64,000 bases of DNA from positions 1 through 64,000 of the forward strand of contig CALNHX010003557.1 in the NCBI GenBank assembly GCA_940337035.1, written 5' to 3'. The position numbers and the translations under genes were made by a program. This DNA is from Agriotes lineatus. Its lineage: Eukaryota > Arthropoda > Insecta > Coleoptera > Elateridae. This document shows, one piece after another, positions 43,041 through 51,945 of the stretch (its first letter is position 1; the number at the start of each line of letters is the position of its first letter). A model generated the notes under the pieces. That model did not search any database, was not told the DNA's origin, and saw only the letters and a list, made by a program, of their open reading frames with translations.

Positions 43041-44350
43041 AATTGCATCAGAATGGCACCTACTGTTTTACAAGTGGACTAAATGACATGCTAGAGCCTG
43101 TAAACGCTTTGGCGGCCGATGTGAGACGTTTTGGATATCATTTCGATAATAGACACGTTCTTAGATTTTTTTAGTTTGAGTTACGCTATTTCGATGTTTG
43201 AATGCGACTTCTTAATGGCCTCAAAATGCTACTAGTAGTACGTAACATATTATAATTAATAGACAGTAATTGCAGAATGCTAAACATTGTACAAAAACAA
43301 CTGTAAACTACTTTTAAATGCATCAGAATGGCACCTACTGTTTTAGAAGTAGACAATATGGCATGCTAGAGCCTGTAAACTCTCTGGCGGACGATCTGAG
43401 ACGTTTTGAATATCATAACGATAGTAGAAACGCTTTCAGATTTTTTAAATTTTAGTAACGCTATTTCGATGTTTGAATGCGACTTCTTAATGGCTTCAAA
43501 ATGCTACTAGCAGTACGTAACATATTCTAATTAATAAAGAGTAATTGCACAGACAATTGTACAGAAACAACTGTATACTAATTTTAAATGCATGAGAATG
43601 GCACCTACTGTTTTAGCAGTAGGCTAAATGGCATGCTCTAGCCTGTAAACGCTTTCGCGGCCGATCTGAGACGTTTTGGATATCATTTCGATATAGAAAC
43701 GTTTTTAGATTTTTTTAGTTTTAGTAACGCTATTTCGATGTTTGAATGCGACTTCTTAATGGCCTCAAAATGCTACTAGCAGTACGTAACATATTATAAT
43801 TAATAGACAGTAATTGCAGAATGCTAAACATTGTACAAAAACAACTGTAAACTACTTTTAAATGTATCAGAATGGCACCTACTGTTTTAGAAGTAGACAA
43901 AATGGCATGCTAGAGCCTGTAAACGCTCTGGTGGACGATCTGAGACGTTTTGAATATCATATCGATAGTAGAAACGCTTTCAGATTTTTTAAATTTTAGT
44001 AACGCTATTTCGATGTTTGAATGCGACTTCTTAATGGCCTCAAAATGCTACTAGCAGTACGTAACATATTATAATTAATAGACAGTAATTGCAGAATGTT
44101 AAATATTGTACAGAAACAACTGTATACTAATTTTAAATGCATGAGAATGGCACCTACTGTTTTAGCAGTAGGCTAAATGGCATGCTCTAGCCTTTAAACG
44201 CTTTCGCGGCCGATCTGAGACGTTTTGGATAGCATTTCGATATAGAAACGTTTTTAGATTTTTTTAGTTTTAGTAACGCTATTTCGATGTTTGAATGCGA
44301 CTTCTTAATGGCCTCAAAATGCTACTAGCAGTACGTAACATATTATAATT

Positions 44351-44621
44351 GGATGGAGGATCGGGTTTTGGAGGTTTGGGTGGCCGTGGATGAAGATGGA
44401 GATTGATGGCAGACTGTATATTGCTAGCACTGTAACCGTTATTCCTAAGAGCATCCGAATGTGATTTAATTCAGCGTGGATATTATGAGGTTGGGATATG
44501 GAAACAGCCCGGTGTACAAGCGAATTGATAACGGAAAGTTTTTGTATAGAATGATGGTGGGAATCGGCTCGTAGATAGCGATCAGTGTGAGTGGGTTTGC
44601 GATATACAGAATGACCAATCG
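44351..44621 (-). pseudogene. Penelope-like element reverse transcriptase relic
   Basis: On the minus strand the frame reads GHSVYRKPTHTDRYL, then SHHHSIQKLSVINSLVHRA. This is the conserved stretch near the end of the RT region in Penelope-like elements, where VYRKPTHTDRYL is a signature. About 40 codons on, near 44451, one base is missing. The other frame then gives RNNGYSASNIQSAI followed by a proline- and lysine-rich stretch, which again fits the family. The fragment is about 90 codons; the RT catalytic core and the GIY-YIG endonuclease are absent. It lies exactly between the end of the satellite and the start of the 285-bp tandem repeat. It is a dead fragment; the family call is from memory of the motif, without a search. 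Confidence 0.8.
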
Positions 44622-46980
44622 ACAAATCATCAACATAAAGCTATTTCGTACATTACGGTGTCACATTCGACTTGTCAGGACCTAACAATTCAAAGTTGTT
44701 GACTCAGAAACGCCGATGGTGTTAGATAAATTGTATTTTTTATTCACCATAATTCTTTTAAGTTTCCTAGCTCTCATTTATAAATTAATTTAGTTAACCC
44801 TTCAGTGGGTCGCGCCAAGTCTCTTACACCCAAAAATTAAGAACCATTTATATGGCAATAAATTTTAATATGAGATGTTTATTTATTATTACTAAGATTT
44901 TCAGTTATTTCAGTTACTGCTAACATTAAAAAAATATTATTTTATTTATTGTTTTCTATTTTATAAAGGTTTTTGTAGATCATGTAATTTCATAATAGTA
45001 GCCTTAACCCCTAAATTTTTAAAACTAAGAGGTAGAACAAAACCATTCATTTTCGTCATTTTGGTTCAAGGATGCACAAGGGTCATCTACTAGATGGTCT
45101 GAAGAGGTTCCAGCTACTTCTTCTCTATTTCCGGTGGACAACTTTTGAGTAGTAATCGCCAATGTAATTGGTCATTTGTTAGAATCAAAGCTAATTCTTG
45201 TACATATTAACGTCTGGGTATACTAACTTCAATGTTGTTTGCAACATAAATTATTTGTGAATTCGTTGCAACTACATTCAATGTAATAACAATCAAGAAA
45301 ACAAAAAAATTTCACAAACGTAAACGGTCGCGCGAAGTCTCACAGCCTTTTTTTCAAATAACTCACGAACACTAACAACTGTGCTTATGCCGCTTATTGT
45401 GAAGCAACTAAGTCTAAAAATTTGAAGGTACCTAGACACACAACCCTCTTACACCACCTTTAACAAATTCCCACTCAATAACGTATTCATCGGGTCTGTG
45501 AGACTTGCCGCGACTACTGCAGGGTTAAAATAATTGCTTCAAGAGCTTATTAAGTGCCGTATAAAATTAATGCAAATATGAAAAGCAGCCAGATCGATCG
45601 GTGACGTTCAGCAGTAATATTTGTGTACGTAAAATCGGCAAATCATCAATGTAAAGCTATTCCGTACTTTACGGTGTCACATTCGGTTTGTCAGGAACTA
45701 GAAATTCAAAGTTGGTGCCTCTAAAACTCCGACGGAGTTAGATATATTGTATTTTTTATTTACTATAAATCCTGCAAGTTCCCTAGCTCTCATTTCTAAA
45801 TTTATTTTGTTATAATAATGGCTTCAGGAGCTTATTAGATGCCGTATAAAATTAATGCGAAGCTCAAAAAGCAGCCATATCAAACGGTGACGTTTAGCAG
45901 CATTATTTGTGTAGGTTGGAATTGCCAAATCATCAATATAAAGCTATTCCATATTTTACGCTGTCATATTCGCTTTGTCAGAACCTAGCAAATCAAAGTT
46001 GGTGGCTTTAAAACGCTGATGGAGTTAGATACATTGTAGTTTTTATTCATTTTAAATCCTGCAGGTTCGCTAACTATTATTTCTATATTACTTTAGTTAA
46101 AATAATGGCTTCAGGAGCTTATTAGGTGCCGTATATAAAGCTATTCCGTACATTACGATGTCACATTCGCTTTGTCAACACCTAGCAATTCAAAGTTGGT
46201 GGCTCTAAAACGACGATGGAGTTAGATAAATTGTATTGTTTATTTAACATAAATCCTGCAAGTTCGCTAGCTATCATTTCTATATTATTTAAGTTAAAAT
46301 AATGCTTCAGGAACTTATTAGGCACCGTATTAAATTAATATGAATCTCAAAAATCAGCCAGAGCGAACGGTTACGTTTAGTAGCATTATTTGTGTTAGTA
46401 GAATTGGTAAATAATCAATATAAAGCTATTCCGTATTTTACGGTGTCAGATTCGCTTTGTCAGAACCTAGCAAACCAAAGTTGGTGGCTCTAAAACTACA
46501 ATAAAGTTAGATAATTTGTATTTTTTATTCCCTGTAAATCCTGCAAGTTCCCTAGCTCTCATTTCTATATTAATTTAGTTAAAATATTGGTTTCAGGAGC
46601 TTATTAGGTGCCGTATTAAAACAATGCGAAGCTCTAAAGGCATCCAGAGAGAACGTTGACGTTTAGCAGCATTTACTGTGTACGTAGAATCGGCAAATCA
46701 TCAATATAAAGCTATTACGTATTTTACGGTGTCATATTCAATATAAATCTAGCAGGTTTGCTAGCTATTATTTCTATATTATTGTAGTTAAACTAGTGGT
46801 TTCAGGAGCTTATTAGGTGCCGTATTAAATTAATATGAAGCTCCAAAAGCAGCCAGAGCAAACCGTGACATTTATTAGCACTATTTGTGTTAGTAGAATT
46901 GGTAAGTCATCAATATAAAGCTATTCCGCATTTTACGGTGTCACATTCGGTTTGTCACAACCTAGCAATTCAAAGTTGGT
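44622..46980 (+). repeat. Second tandem repeat, about 285-bp units, about seven degenerate copies
   Basis: The motif ATCAATATAAAGCTATTCCG followed by TTTTACGGTGTCA recurs near 44627, 45640, 45923, 46130, 46410, 46695 and 46905. Full units also share CAAAGTTGGTGGCTCTAAAAC, AAATCCTGCAAGTT, TAGCTCTCATTTCTA and GGCTTCAGGAGCTTATTAG. The full-length spacing is about 283-290 bp. Units near 46130 and 46695 carry internal deletions. Divergence between units is much higher than in the main satellite, so this array is older or no longer homogenised. It is unrelated to the 274-bp satellite. The first unit is split by the TTAA-flanked MITE. Confidence 0.85.
44798..45524. mobile_element. piggyBac-type MITE, 727 bp, with TTAA target duplications
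   Basis: TTAA at 44794-44797 and 45525-45528 flanks the element. The terminal inverted repeats start CCCTTCAGTGGGTCGCGCC on the left and CCCTGCAGTAGTCGCGGC on the complement of the right, and both continue AAGTCTC. An internal copy of TCGCGCGAAGTCTCACAG lies at about 45327, as a subterminal repeat. TTAA sites plus CCCT ends are typical of the piggyBac superfamily. No transposase frame is present, so it is non-autonomous. It interrupts one unit of the 285-bp tandem repeat, whose sequence resumes directly on the far side. Confidence 0.85.
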
Positions 46981-48035
46981 GGCGTATATGCTGGAAAGAT
47001 CGGAACAACTAAAATCGTCAGCAAGTCTTTGGTCTGAATATTCTATGTTAAAGACAACACTCAACTATAAAGATAATGTGGACATTTCCAAGTTTTTAAA
47101 TCTACTGGGTTTTTTTGAAGCGGAAACATCAAGGCTATCAACTCAAAAAAGTCGCAAGTGCTAACACGAGAGCAAATTACGAAATTCATAGAGGAGGCTG
47201 CAGATAAAAATTATCTTTTAATCAAAGTAAAGCATTTGTTTCTTTCTTTTAATGACATAAAATTTATATCCCAATTTTTTCTAGACTGTTATGATAGTAG
47301 GGATCGCAGGAGCGTGCAGAACCGACGACTTCTGCAGAATGGAAATGGCTGATGTTGTTGATCATGCAAAGTACGTGATCATCACAATTCCGCAGACTAA
47401 GAATGACGTCGTACGAAAGTTCACAATTGTGGAAAATCCAGAAAGCAAGATAGACTATCTAAGAATTTTCAAAAAATATTACGAAATTCGAAAGAAGGTA
47501 GCTAACAGTTCGCGCTTTTTCTTGCGTTATCAAAGTGGAAAATGCTGCAACCAACCTGTGGAAAAACACGTTTTCTAAAATGCCGTCAATTATTGTGGGA
47601 TTTCTAAATTTACCAGACGCCAATTTATTCACGGGACACTGCTTTAGGCGTTCCTCTGCTACCTTGCTAGTGGACTCCAGGGCAGACATTTTAAGTCTGA
47701 AGAGACACGGAAGATGGAAATCCTCCATAGTGGCTGAAAACTATGTGGCGGAGTCTATTCAGAATAAGCTAGATGTTGCTGATCAAATATTGTATAAGAA
47801 AAGTTGTGTATCTTCAACGTCGTCAACTTCTCAAATTGAAGCCGACCCTGTGACTTTAACTACAGTGGAAATGTCTACTTCACTTCAAACAGGATTTGCT
47901 CAAAGGCCTTCAGAAACAATAGAAACTATTGCAGCCCAATTTGAGAAGAAATCAAAAGAATTATTAGAACATGAAGGTGTTACGAAAAATTCATCTTTTT
48001 CAAATTGTTCTTTTGTATTCAATTTTAACAAATAA
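46981..48035 (+). pseudogene. Crypton-type tyrosine recombinase, copy 1, frameshifted and 5'-truncated
   Basis: A YR-family recombinase of Crypton type. Exon 1 encodes YMLERSEQLK and SEYSMLKTTL, then LTREQITKFIEEA and YLLIK. A 58-bp intron (47227-47284) follows, then exon 2. The catalytic set is visible: Arg in GACRTDD (47318-47320), Lys in TKN, HxxR in TGHCFRR (His 47636, Arg 47645), His in KRHGRW (47706), and Tyr in AENYVAES (47742). The tail after it is serine- and threonine-rich. The frame is broken three times: at a T run near 47112, at an A run near 47146, and by a lost base near 47562 before KNTFSKMP. The first 45 or so residues present in copy 2 are missing, and the coding part starts where the upstream tandem repeat stops. 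It cannot make a full protein. The Crypton label rests on motif memory; a related domesticated YR cannot be excluded. Confidence 0.8.
47227..47284 (+). other. Spliceosomal intron in Crypton copy 1
   Basis: The sequence GTAAAG...TTTTTTCTAG has a canonical donor, a pyrimidine tract and an acceptor. Removing it joins YLLIK to TVMIVGIAGA in frame (phase 0). Copy 2 at 51488-51543 has an intron at the same codon boundary. Confidence 0.75.
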
Positions 48036-48658
48036 CTAATAATTGTTAATCTGGTTTGTTCAATCCTGTGATAATAAATCAACTTGATTTACTCTTTTTA
48101 TTTTTTTAGGAATGTAAATGACAGTATTTACATTCCGTCGTCTAGGAAAAATAATACACGAATGATATTTGCCATTTTCATGTTTTGTATCTAAGCATGT
48201 ATGAATTAGTTTCATTACCGGCAGCGGGAAAATAACTATTGTACACCTCTGTCCATAACAAACAAACAACGATCGTGCTCCTATTGATTTAACCTTAATA
48301 ATAAACATACTGTGTAAGCTTAAGTACGTCATCAGCAGGGAATGCTCATGTTACTGCTATCAATCGTGTTCATTAATAAATTCAGGCTCACTTTACTTTT
48401 TCATCTTTATCTATCTGAAATTTTACACATCATTTTATTTCAGTGCGTAACTTAGAAATACAGTTACTTGTTACAAATAATTTGTTATTTAAAAATATAG
48501 TATATAGTTACTGAAAGTAGGTAGAAGTACTAATAAAGAACTAAATCGTTAAAAGTAAATTTGGAGAGAAGTAGCAATATCATAGGAACTGAAAAAATTA
48601 TCTAACATTGTAAAATAAGAATTAACTTATAAATATGCATTACCATACCAAAAATATA
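48036..48658. other. AT-rich stretch without a recognisable feature
   Basis: This follows the Crypton stop codon. Short open frames on both strands have no family resemblance. It may be the 3' non-coding part of the Crypton copy or older intergenic DNA. I see no terminal repeats. Confidence 0.5.
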
Positions 48659-48900
48659 CAGCGAGGATTTTAAGACATATAGGCTGTTGCAATTCATAAC
48701 GTCCGTGGTTTGTTCAATAGTTTATCGGTTGCACTATGGTAATGGTTGCCATGTACGGCAAAAGAATATTACCGTACAGGTACAGTTGTTTCAGTATGGT
48801 AATGGTTGCCATGCAAGGTAAAGGAATATTAACGTACAGATACAGTTGAGTTAGTTACCAGCCTACTTTCGTATATGTAAGTCTTAATATCCTGAAACTG
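48659..48900 (+). repeat. Interspersed repeat family R, copy A
   Basis: It starts CAGCGAGGATTTTAAGACAT and runs through TTGTTCAATAGTTTATCGG, ATGGTAATGGTTGCCATG (twice, as an internal duplication), TTAGTTACCAGCCTACTTT and TTAATATCCTG. The same order is found in copy B and, inverted, in the copy at 55595-55852. The function and superfamily are unknown. Confidence 0.85.
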
Positions 48901-49095
48901 GTAATAGCTATTAACATATCTAGGAATGTTATGATTCATAACATCCGTAATTTGTTCAATAGTTTATCCGTTGCCATGTAGGGTAATGGTTGCCATGTAC
49001 GGTAATGGACTATTACCGTACAGATCAGTTATGATTTAGTTACCAGCCTACTTTTGTATATGTAAACAAGGGATTAATATCCTGCAACCGATAAA
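48901..49095 (+). repeat. Interspersed repeat family R, copy B (uninterrupted reference site)
   Basis: It continues directly from copy A: TAATAGCTATTAACATATC, TAGGAATGTTATGATTCAT, TTGTTCAATAGTTTATCCG, then TATGTAAACAAGGGATTAAT. It carries a perfect 10-bp hairpin, GTACGGTAAT with ATTACCGTAC (48997-49021). Compared with the right copy it lacks about 80 bp between two GTTATGA motifs, as expected of deletion between short direct repeats. Positions 48901-48930 preserve the empty target of the solo LTR at 55857-57349. Confidence 0.85.
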
Positions 49096-49136
49096 TTATA
49101 TTACATAATTATTTACAGGAAGTTTGGTTTTACATA

Positions 49137-49255
49137 CCGGCAATACGGCCGAGTGGTGTTGCATATCTCAGGGCACTTGTAAAAATTAAGCTCCTGTCTG
49201 CTTGGTCAGTATTTGGATGGGTGAACATCTGAAGAGCGGGAATAGTGTTCTAGCT
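49137..49255 (+). repeat. 5S rRNA-derived sequence (SINE head or 5S pseudogene)
   Basis: AAATTAAGC at 49183-49191 matches the start of 5S box A. GGTCAGTATTTGGATGGGTG at 49204-49223 matches the 5S intermediate element and box C (consensus near GTAGTACTTGGATGGGTGACC). GCGGGAATAGTGTT fits the 3' part. The 5' third resembles 5S only loosely. The internal RNA polymerase III promoter is recognisable, though several bases differ, so this is not a normal 5S gene. It may be the head of a SINE3-type element; a body could follow to about 49370 (ACCGGCACTCCTGACACTAT), with no clear tail. Confidence 0.6.
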
Positions 49256-49730
49256 TAGATAGGTTCCACTATCTCAAATAACTCCACCGAAATTAAAAAT
49301 GCACATACCCTTACCGGCTCGGTGCGACCGGCACTCCTGACACTATGTAAATGGTATAAGGGGTTACAGATTATGTATGCAAGTTAGGTTTTACATTCAT
49401 TTGGTACATTGTAGGAATAGAACATTTTAAAATAGGATACACTATAAAAATTTACAAATTTGACGATTGTATGTTTTATTAGATTATTTCCCCTGTGTCT
49501 TCATAGTAGGGATGTCGGTGGGTACCCGGGCCAACCCGCGTAATAGCCAACCCTGGTATATTTTCAAAACCCGGGTACCCAAATAGTAAATTATGTAATT
49601 TCCAGCCTTTTTCGGAGATGATAAAAACTTAAAAACAATAGGAATAAGGTTTAGAAAAACACAACCATGCACTAATAACAAGAATCATCCCATCCCATAC
49701 CACATAATGTTGATTCTTGTTTCACATATA
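49256..49730. other. Intergenic stretch with a GGGTACCC-rich inverted motif
   Basis: This is mostly AT-rich DNA without a gene. Around 49509-49580 the motifs TGGGTACCCGGG and, inverted, CCCGGGTACCCA form a GC-rich inverted pair about 50 bp apart. The remainder shows nothing I can name. Confidence 0.45.
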
Positions 49731-49972
49731 ATATATACTCACCGGCACGAAAAACGGAGCACTTGCATTTTTTGATTAGATTTAAAATTGTATCCCTTTG
49801 TGATGTTTTATTATTACATTTATTATTATACATTTATTATACATTTAACATTATAACACGTATAATAAATGTATAATAATAAATGTAATAATAAAACATC
49901 GCAAAGGGATACAATTTTAAATCTAATAAACTAATGCAAGTGCTCCGTTTTTCATGCCGGTGAGTGTATAAT
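49731..49972. repeat. Long palindrome (about 240 bp), probable foldback element
   Basis: The left arm reads ACTCACCGGCACGAAAAACG, GAGCACTTGCAT, AATTGTATCCCTTTG, TGATGTTTTATTATTACATT. The right arm is its reverse complement with few mismatches, ending CATGCCGGTGAGTGTATA. The centre is around 49850 in TTATAACACG. TA-rich flanks (ATAATATA on the left, TATAATAATATA on the right) hide any target duplication. It has no coding capacity. Such a hairpin could be transcribed into double-stranded RNA, but that is inference. Confidence 0.9.
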
Positions 49973-49999
49973 AATATAATTTTATTAATACAAAAAAAA

Positions 50000-50600
50000 A
50001 TGCCAGAACTACGTAGTGGTTCTTCCAGTAGCAATAACCAAGCAATGCATAAAATGATAGAAAAAATCCTAAAGTCGGATATGTTTATGAAAATGCTTAG
50101 TGATGCATCAACGTGTATTAAAACGCAACTTGAGGAAAAATCCAGGCCATAGAAAATAAGGTCGTTCTTCTTGAAAACCGGTTCACCGAGAAACGGATGA
50201 AGTAAAGCAATATACAAGAAGGAACAGTCTGCGAGTATTTGGAATCAGCGAAATACCTGGGGAAAACACCAAGAGAGACAATAGTGCAATTGTGTAGTAA
50301 AGACAAACTAAAAACTAACATTACGGAAAACGATATAGATAGCAGCCACCAATTAAACGGTAAACCAAACTCCCCGCGTCGAATAATTATAAAATTTGTA
50401 AGGAGAGATGTTAGAGATGAAATAGTCCGCTGCAAAACACCAGAATAATAATAACGGAAGATCTTATCAAACTGCGTTCTCAACTGCTAAAATAAATTAC
50501 ATGAAAATTTGGAAAAGGAAATGTGTGGACTAGGAATGGTGCCATTCTCACAAAAGTTGATAAGATAATTAAGTTTACAAACACCAGATCCTACAATGAT
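50000..50600 (+). pseudogene. Non-LTR retrotransposon ORF1 relic
   Basis: It opens MPELRSGSSSSN, then another frame gives LRVFGISEIPGENT, and a third gives ENDIDSSHQLNGKP with RRIIIKFVRRDVRDEI. It ends NVWTRNGAILTKV. This order (RxFGIxE, xIxxSHR, RPIIVKF, VWTxxGxI) is that of the RNA-binding ORF1 proteins of insect jockey- and CR1-like LINEs. At least two frameshifts and one stop separate the pieces. No ORF2 follows; after about 50600 the sequence turns AT-rich. It begins only about 30 bp from the palindrome. Confidence 0.7.
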
Positions 50601-50863
50601 TATCTTAATAAATGTAATTAAATAAATGAGCCAACCTCCATGCTATAATTCTACCTTGAATCCTTCAATGTGAATTTGAATATAAAATTAATTTTTTCTA
50701 CAATTGCTCAAAAAATTGGTGTCTACGCATTAATTTCAGTGCGCAAAACACGCGTTTCTTTAACGGTGAAAAAAAAATTAATGGTGAAAAAAAAGTTTTT
50801 TTACGGAATTTCTGACATTTCTAAAATTCAGAATAAACTAAGAAGAAAATTTTATTGAAACAA
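50601..50863. other. AT-rich gap between LINE relic and Crypton copy 2
   Basis: It contains two GGTGAAAAAAAA-type repeats near 50765 and 50782 and no credible frame. It may be the 3' non-coding part of Crypton copy 2, which ends at 50864 on the opposite strand. Confidence 0.4.
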
Positions 50864-51945
50864 TTATAACAGGCAATTACAAGTCAACATAGAAATGTTG
50901 TCAGTTTTATTTCCCGATTTATTCAAGAGTTTTAAGTTAGGCATTTCATTGCAAGTCGATGTAGATGGTTCAGAAATTGTTTTTGCGGAAGGTTGAATTT
51001 TATTCGAAATTGCAATCTTGTTATTTATGCAGTCTTCAATATAACCTTCTGCTACGTTGCTACTTTTCCAACCACCGTGTCGCTTTATCAGAGTTATGTC
51101 ACCTCCTGCATTTGCTAGAAGTGTAGCAGAGTTTCTCCTAAAGCAATGCCCTGTATACTCTTTAGGGCTTTCCTTCTTAAGCCGTTTGGCAATTAAGCTT
51201 AGTATTTCACCAATTTTGTTAATCCCCACATTTTGATTGGATCATTTTCTTTTGACGTACTTTAAGAAAAACCGTTCACTTGACGCGTTTAATGGACGCA
51301 AACTTTGGTATTTTCTAATCAATTTTATATTATCTGCATTGGAAACGGTAAAAATTCTCTCAGAATGGGTTTTTGAATCCGGCACCTTAACAATCAGTAT
51401 TGAATCCTTATCTTCAACATGTGATATCTTCATTTTCAATAATTCATCTCACCTAAGAGCACCAGCGATCCCAAAAATCAATACCGTCTACAAAACAAGA
51501 CAAACAGTAGCTCAAGTTATAAGTAAAAAGTTACTAACTATATCTTCATTAGTAAAAAGTTATCGTCATCTGCCTCTTTCAAAAATTCGTTGATATCTTT
51601 ATCGGTCAAAACCTTCGATTTTTTTCTTCTGTATTCTACATTCTTGTTTTTCAAATAAGGCACTATTTTGGGAAACTTTCTAATATCAATATTTTCTTTT
51701 ATGTTTAGAGTTGCCTTTAACATCGAAAAAAGAAACCACAACGTTGACGGCTTCAAAATCTTCGACTTTTCCTCTAAATATGCTAATAGAACGTTTTCTG
51801 TTGTGTTACTCATTTTTTTAGAGTCACACTAATGCCGGAAATCGGTGTAAGCTTTTTCATACTGCGGTCTTGACTTCTTTGGCAAAATACTCGCAATTGC
51901 TTCATTAGCTACTGCTTCTAGATCATATTCAAAATCAGTGTCCAT
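50864..51945 (-). pseudogene. Crypton-type tyrosine recombinase, copy 2, three in-frame stops
   Basis: Reading starts at an ATG at 51945 (MDTDFEYDLEAVANEA) and keeps one frame for about 340 codons, apart from a 56-bp intron (51488-51543). Landmarks in order are YEKAYTDF, ENVLLAYLEEKSK, SMLKATL, KKSKVLTDKDI, FLLMK, intron, GIAGALR, TGHCFRRNSATLL (His codon 51146-51148, Arg 51137-51139), KRHGGWKSSNVAEGY (Tyr 51041-51043). All catalytic positions are present. Three stops break it: TAG at 51829-51831 where the family has Trp, TGA at 51449-51451 just after the first catalytic Arg, and TGA at 51242-51244 where Cys is usual. The intron donor reads AT, not GT. It is a near full-length but dead copy, clearly related to copy 1 though not a recent duplicate. 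Confidence 0.82.
51488..51543 (-). other. Intron in Crypton copy 2 with a mutated donor
   Basis: By alignment with copy 1 the intron begins after the AAG of FLLMK and ends TTTTGTAG before ACGGTATTG. The acceptor is intact. The donor position holds AT (ATATAG), consistent with one G-to-A change from GT. Position and phase match copy 1. Confidence 0.65.

Larger units (their letters stand above)
32546..44350 (+). repeat. Satellite array, block 2, dominated by type C monomers
   Basis: The same satellite continues in phase and orientation after the insertion. Most monomers are type C (GTGGACTAAATGG, AATAAAGAGTAATTGC, TTTGAGTAACGC) or a variant with GCAGTAGGCTAAATGG and CATGCTCTAGCC. A few B monomers are interspersed. 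Sequence variety between neighbours is higher than in block 1. The array stops inside a monomer, after ATATTATAATT at 44350. Confidence 0.97.

Noticed and set aside
1..44350. CRISPR-like array of regular repeats
   Set aside because: The period is about 274 bp with no short repeat and unique spacer alternation; whole monomers are homologous. It is a satellite.
1..44350. Hammerhead ribozyme in the satellite, as in some animal satellites
   Set aside because: I looked for CTGANGA followed by GAAA on both strands. TCTGATGC occurs on the minus strand but the other core bases and stems are missing.
47459..47728. Minus-strand 89-codon open frame
   Set aside because: It is the antisense of the Crypton copy 1 exon, whose catalytic motifs are on the plus strand.
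49837..50483. Minus-strand open frames of 121-126 codons over the LINE relic
   Set aside because: They are antisense to recognisable ORF1 motifs and partly cover the palindrome. Their hydrophobic look comes from AT-rich sequence.
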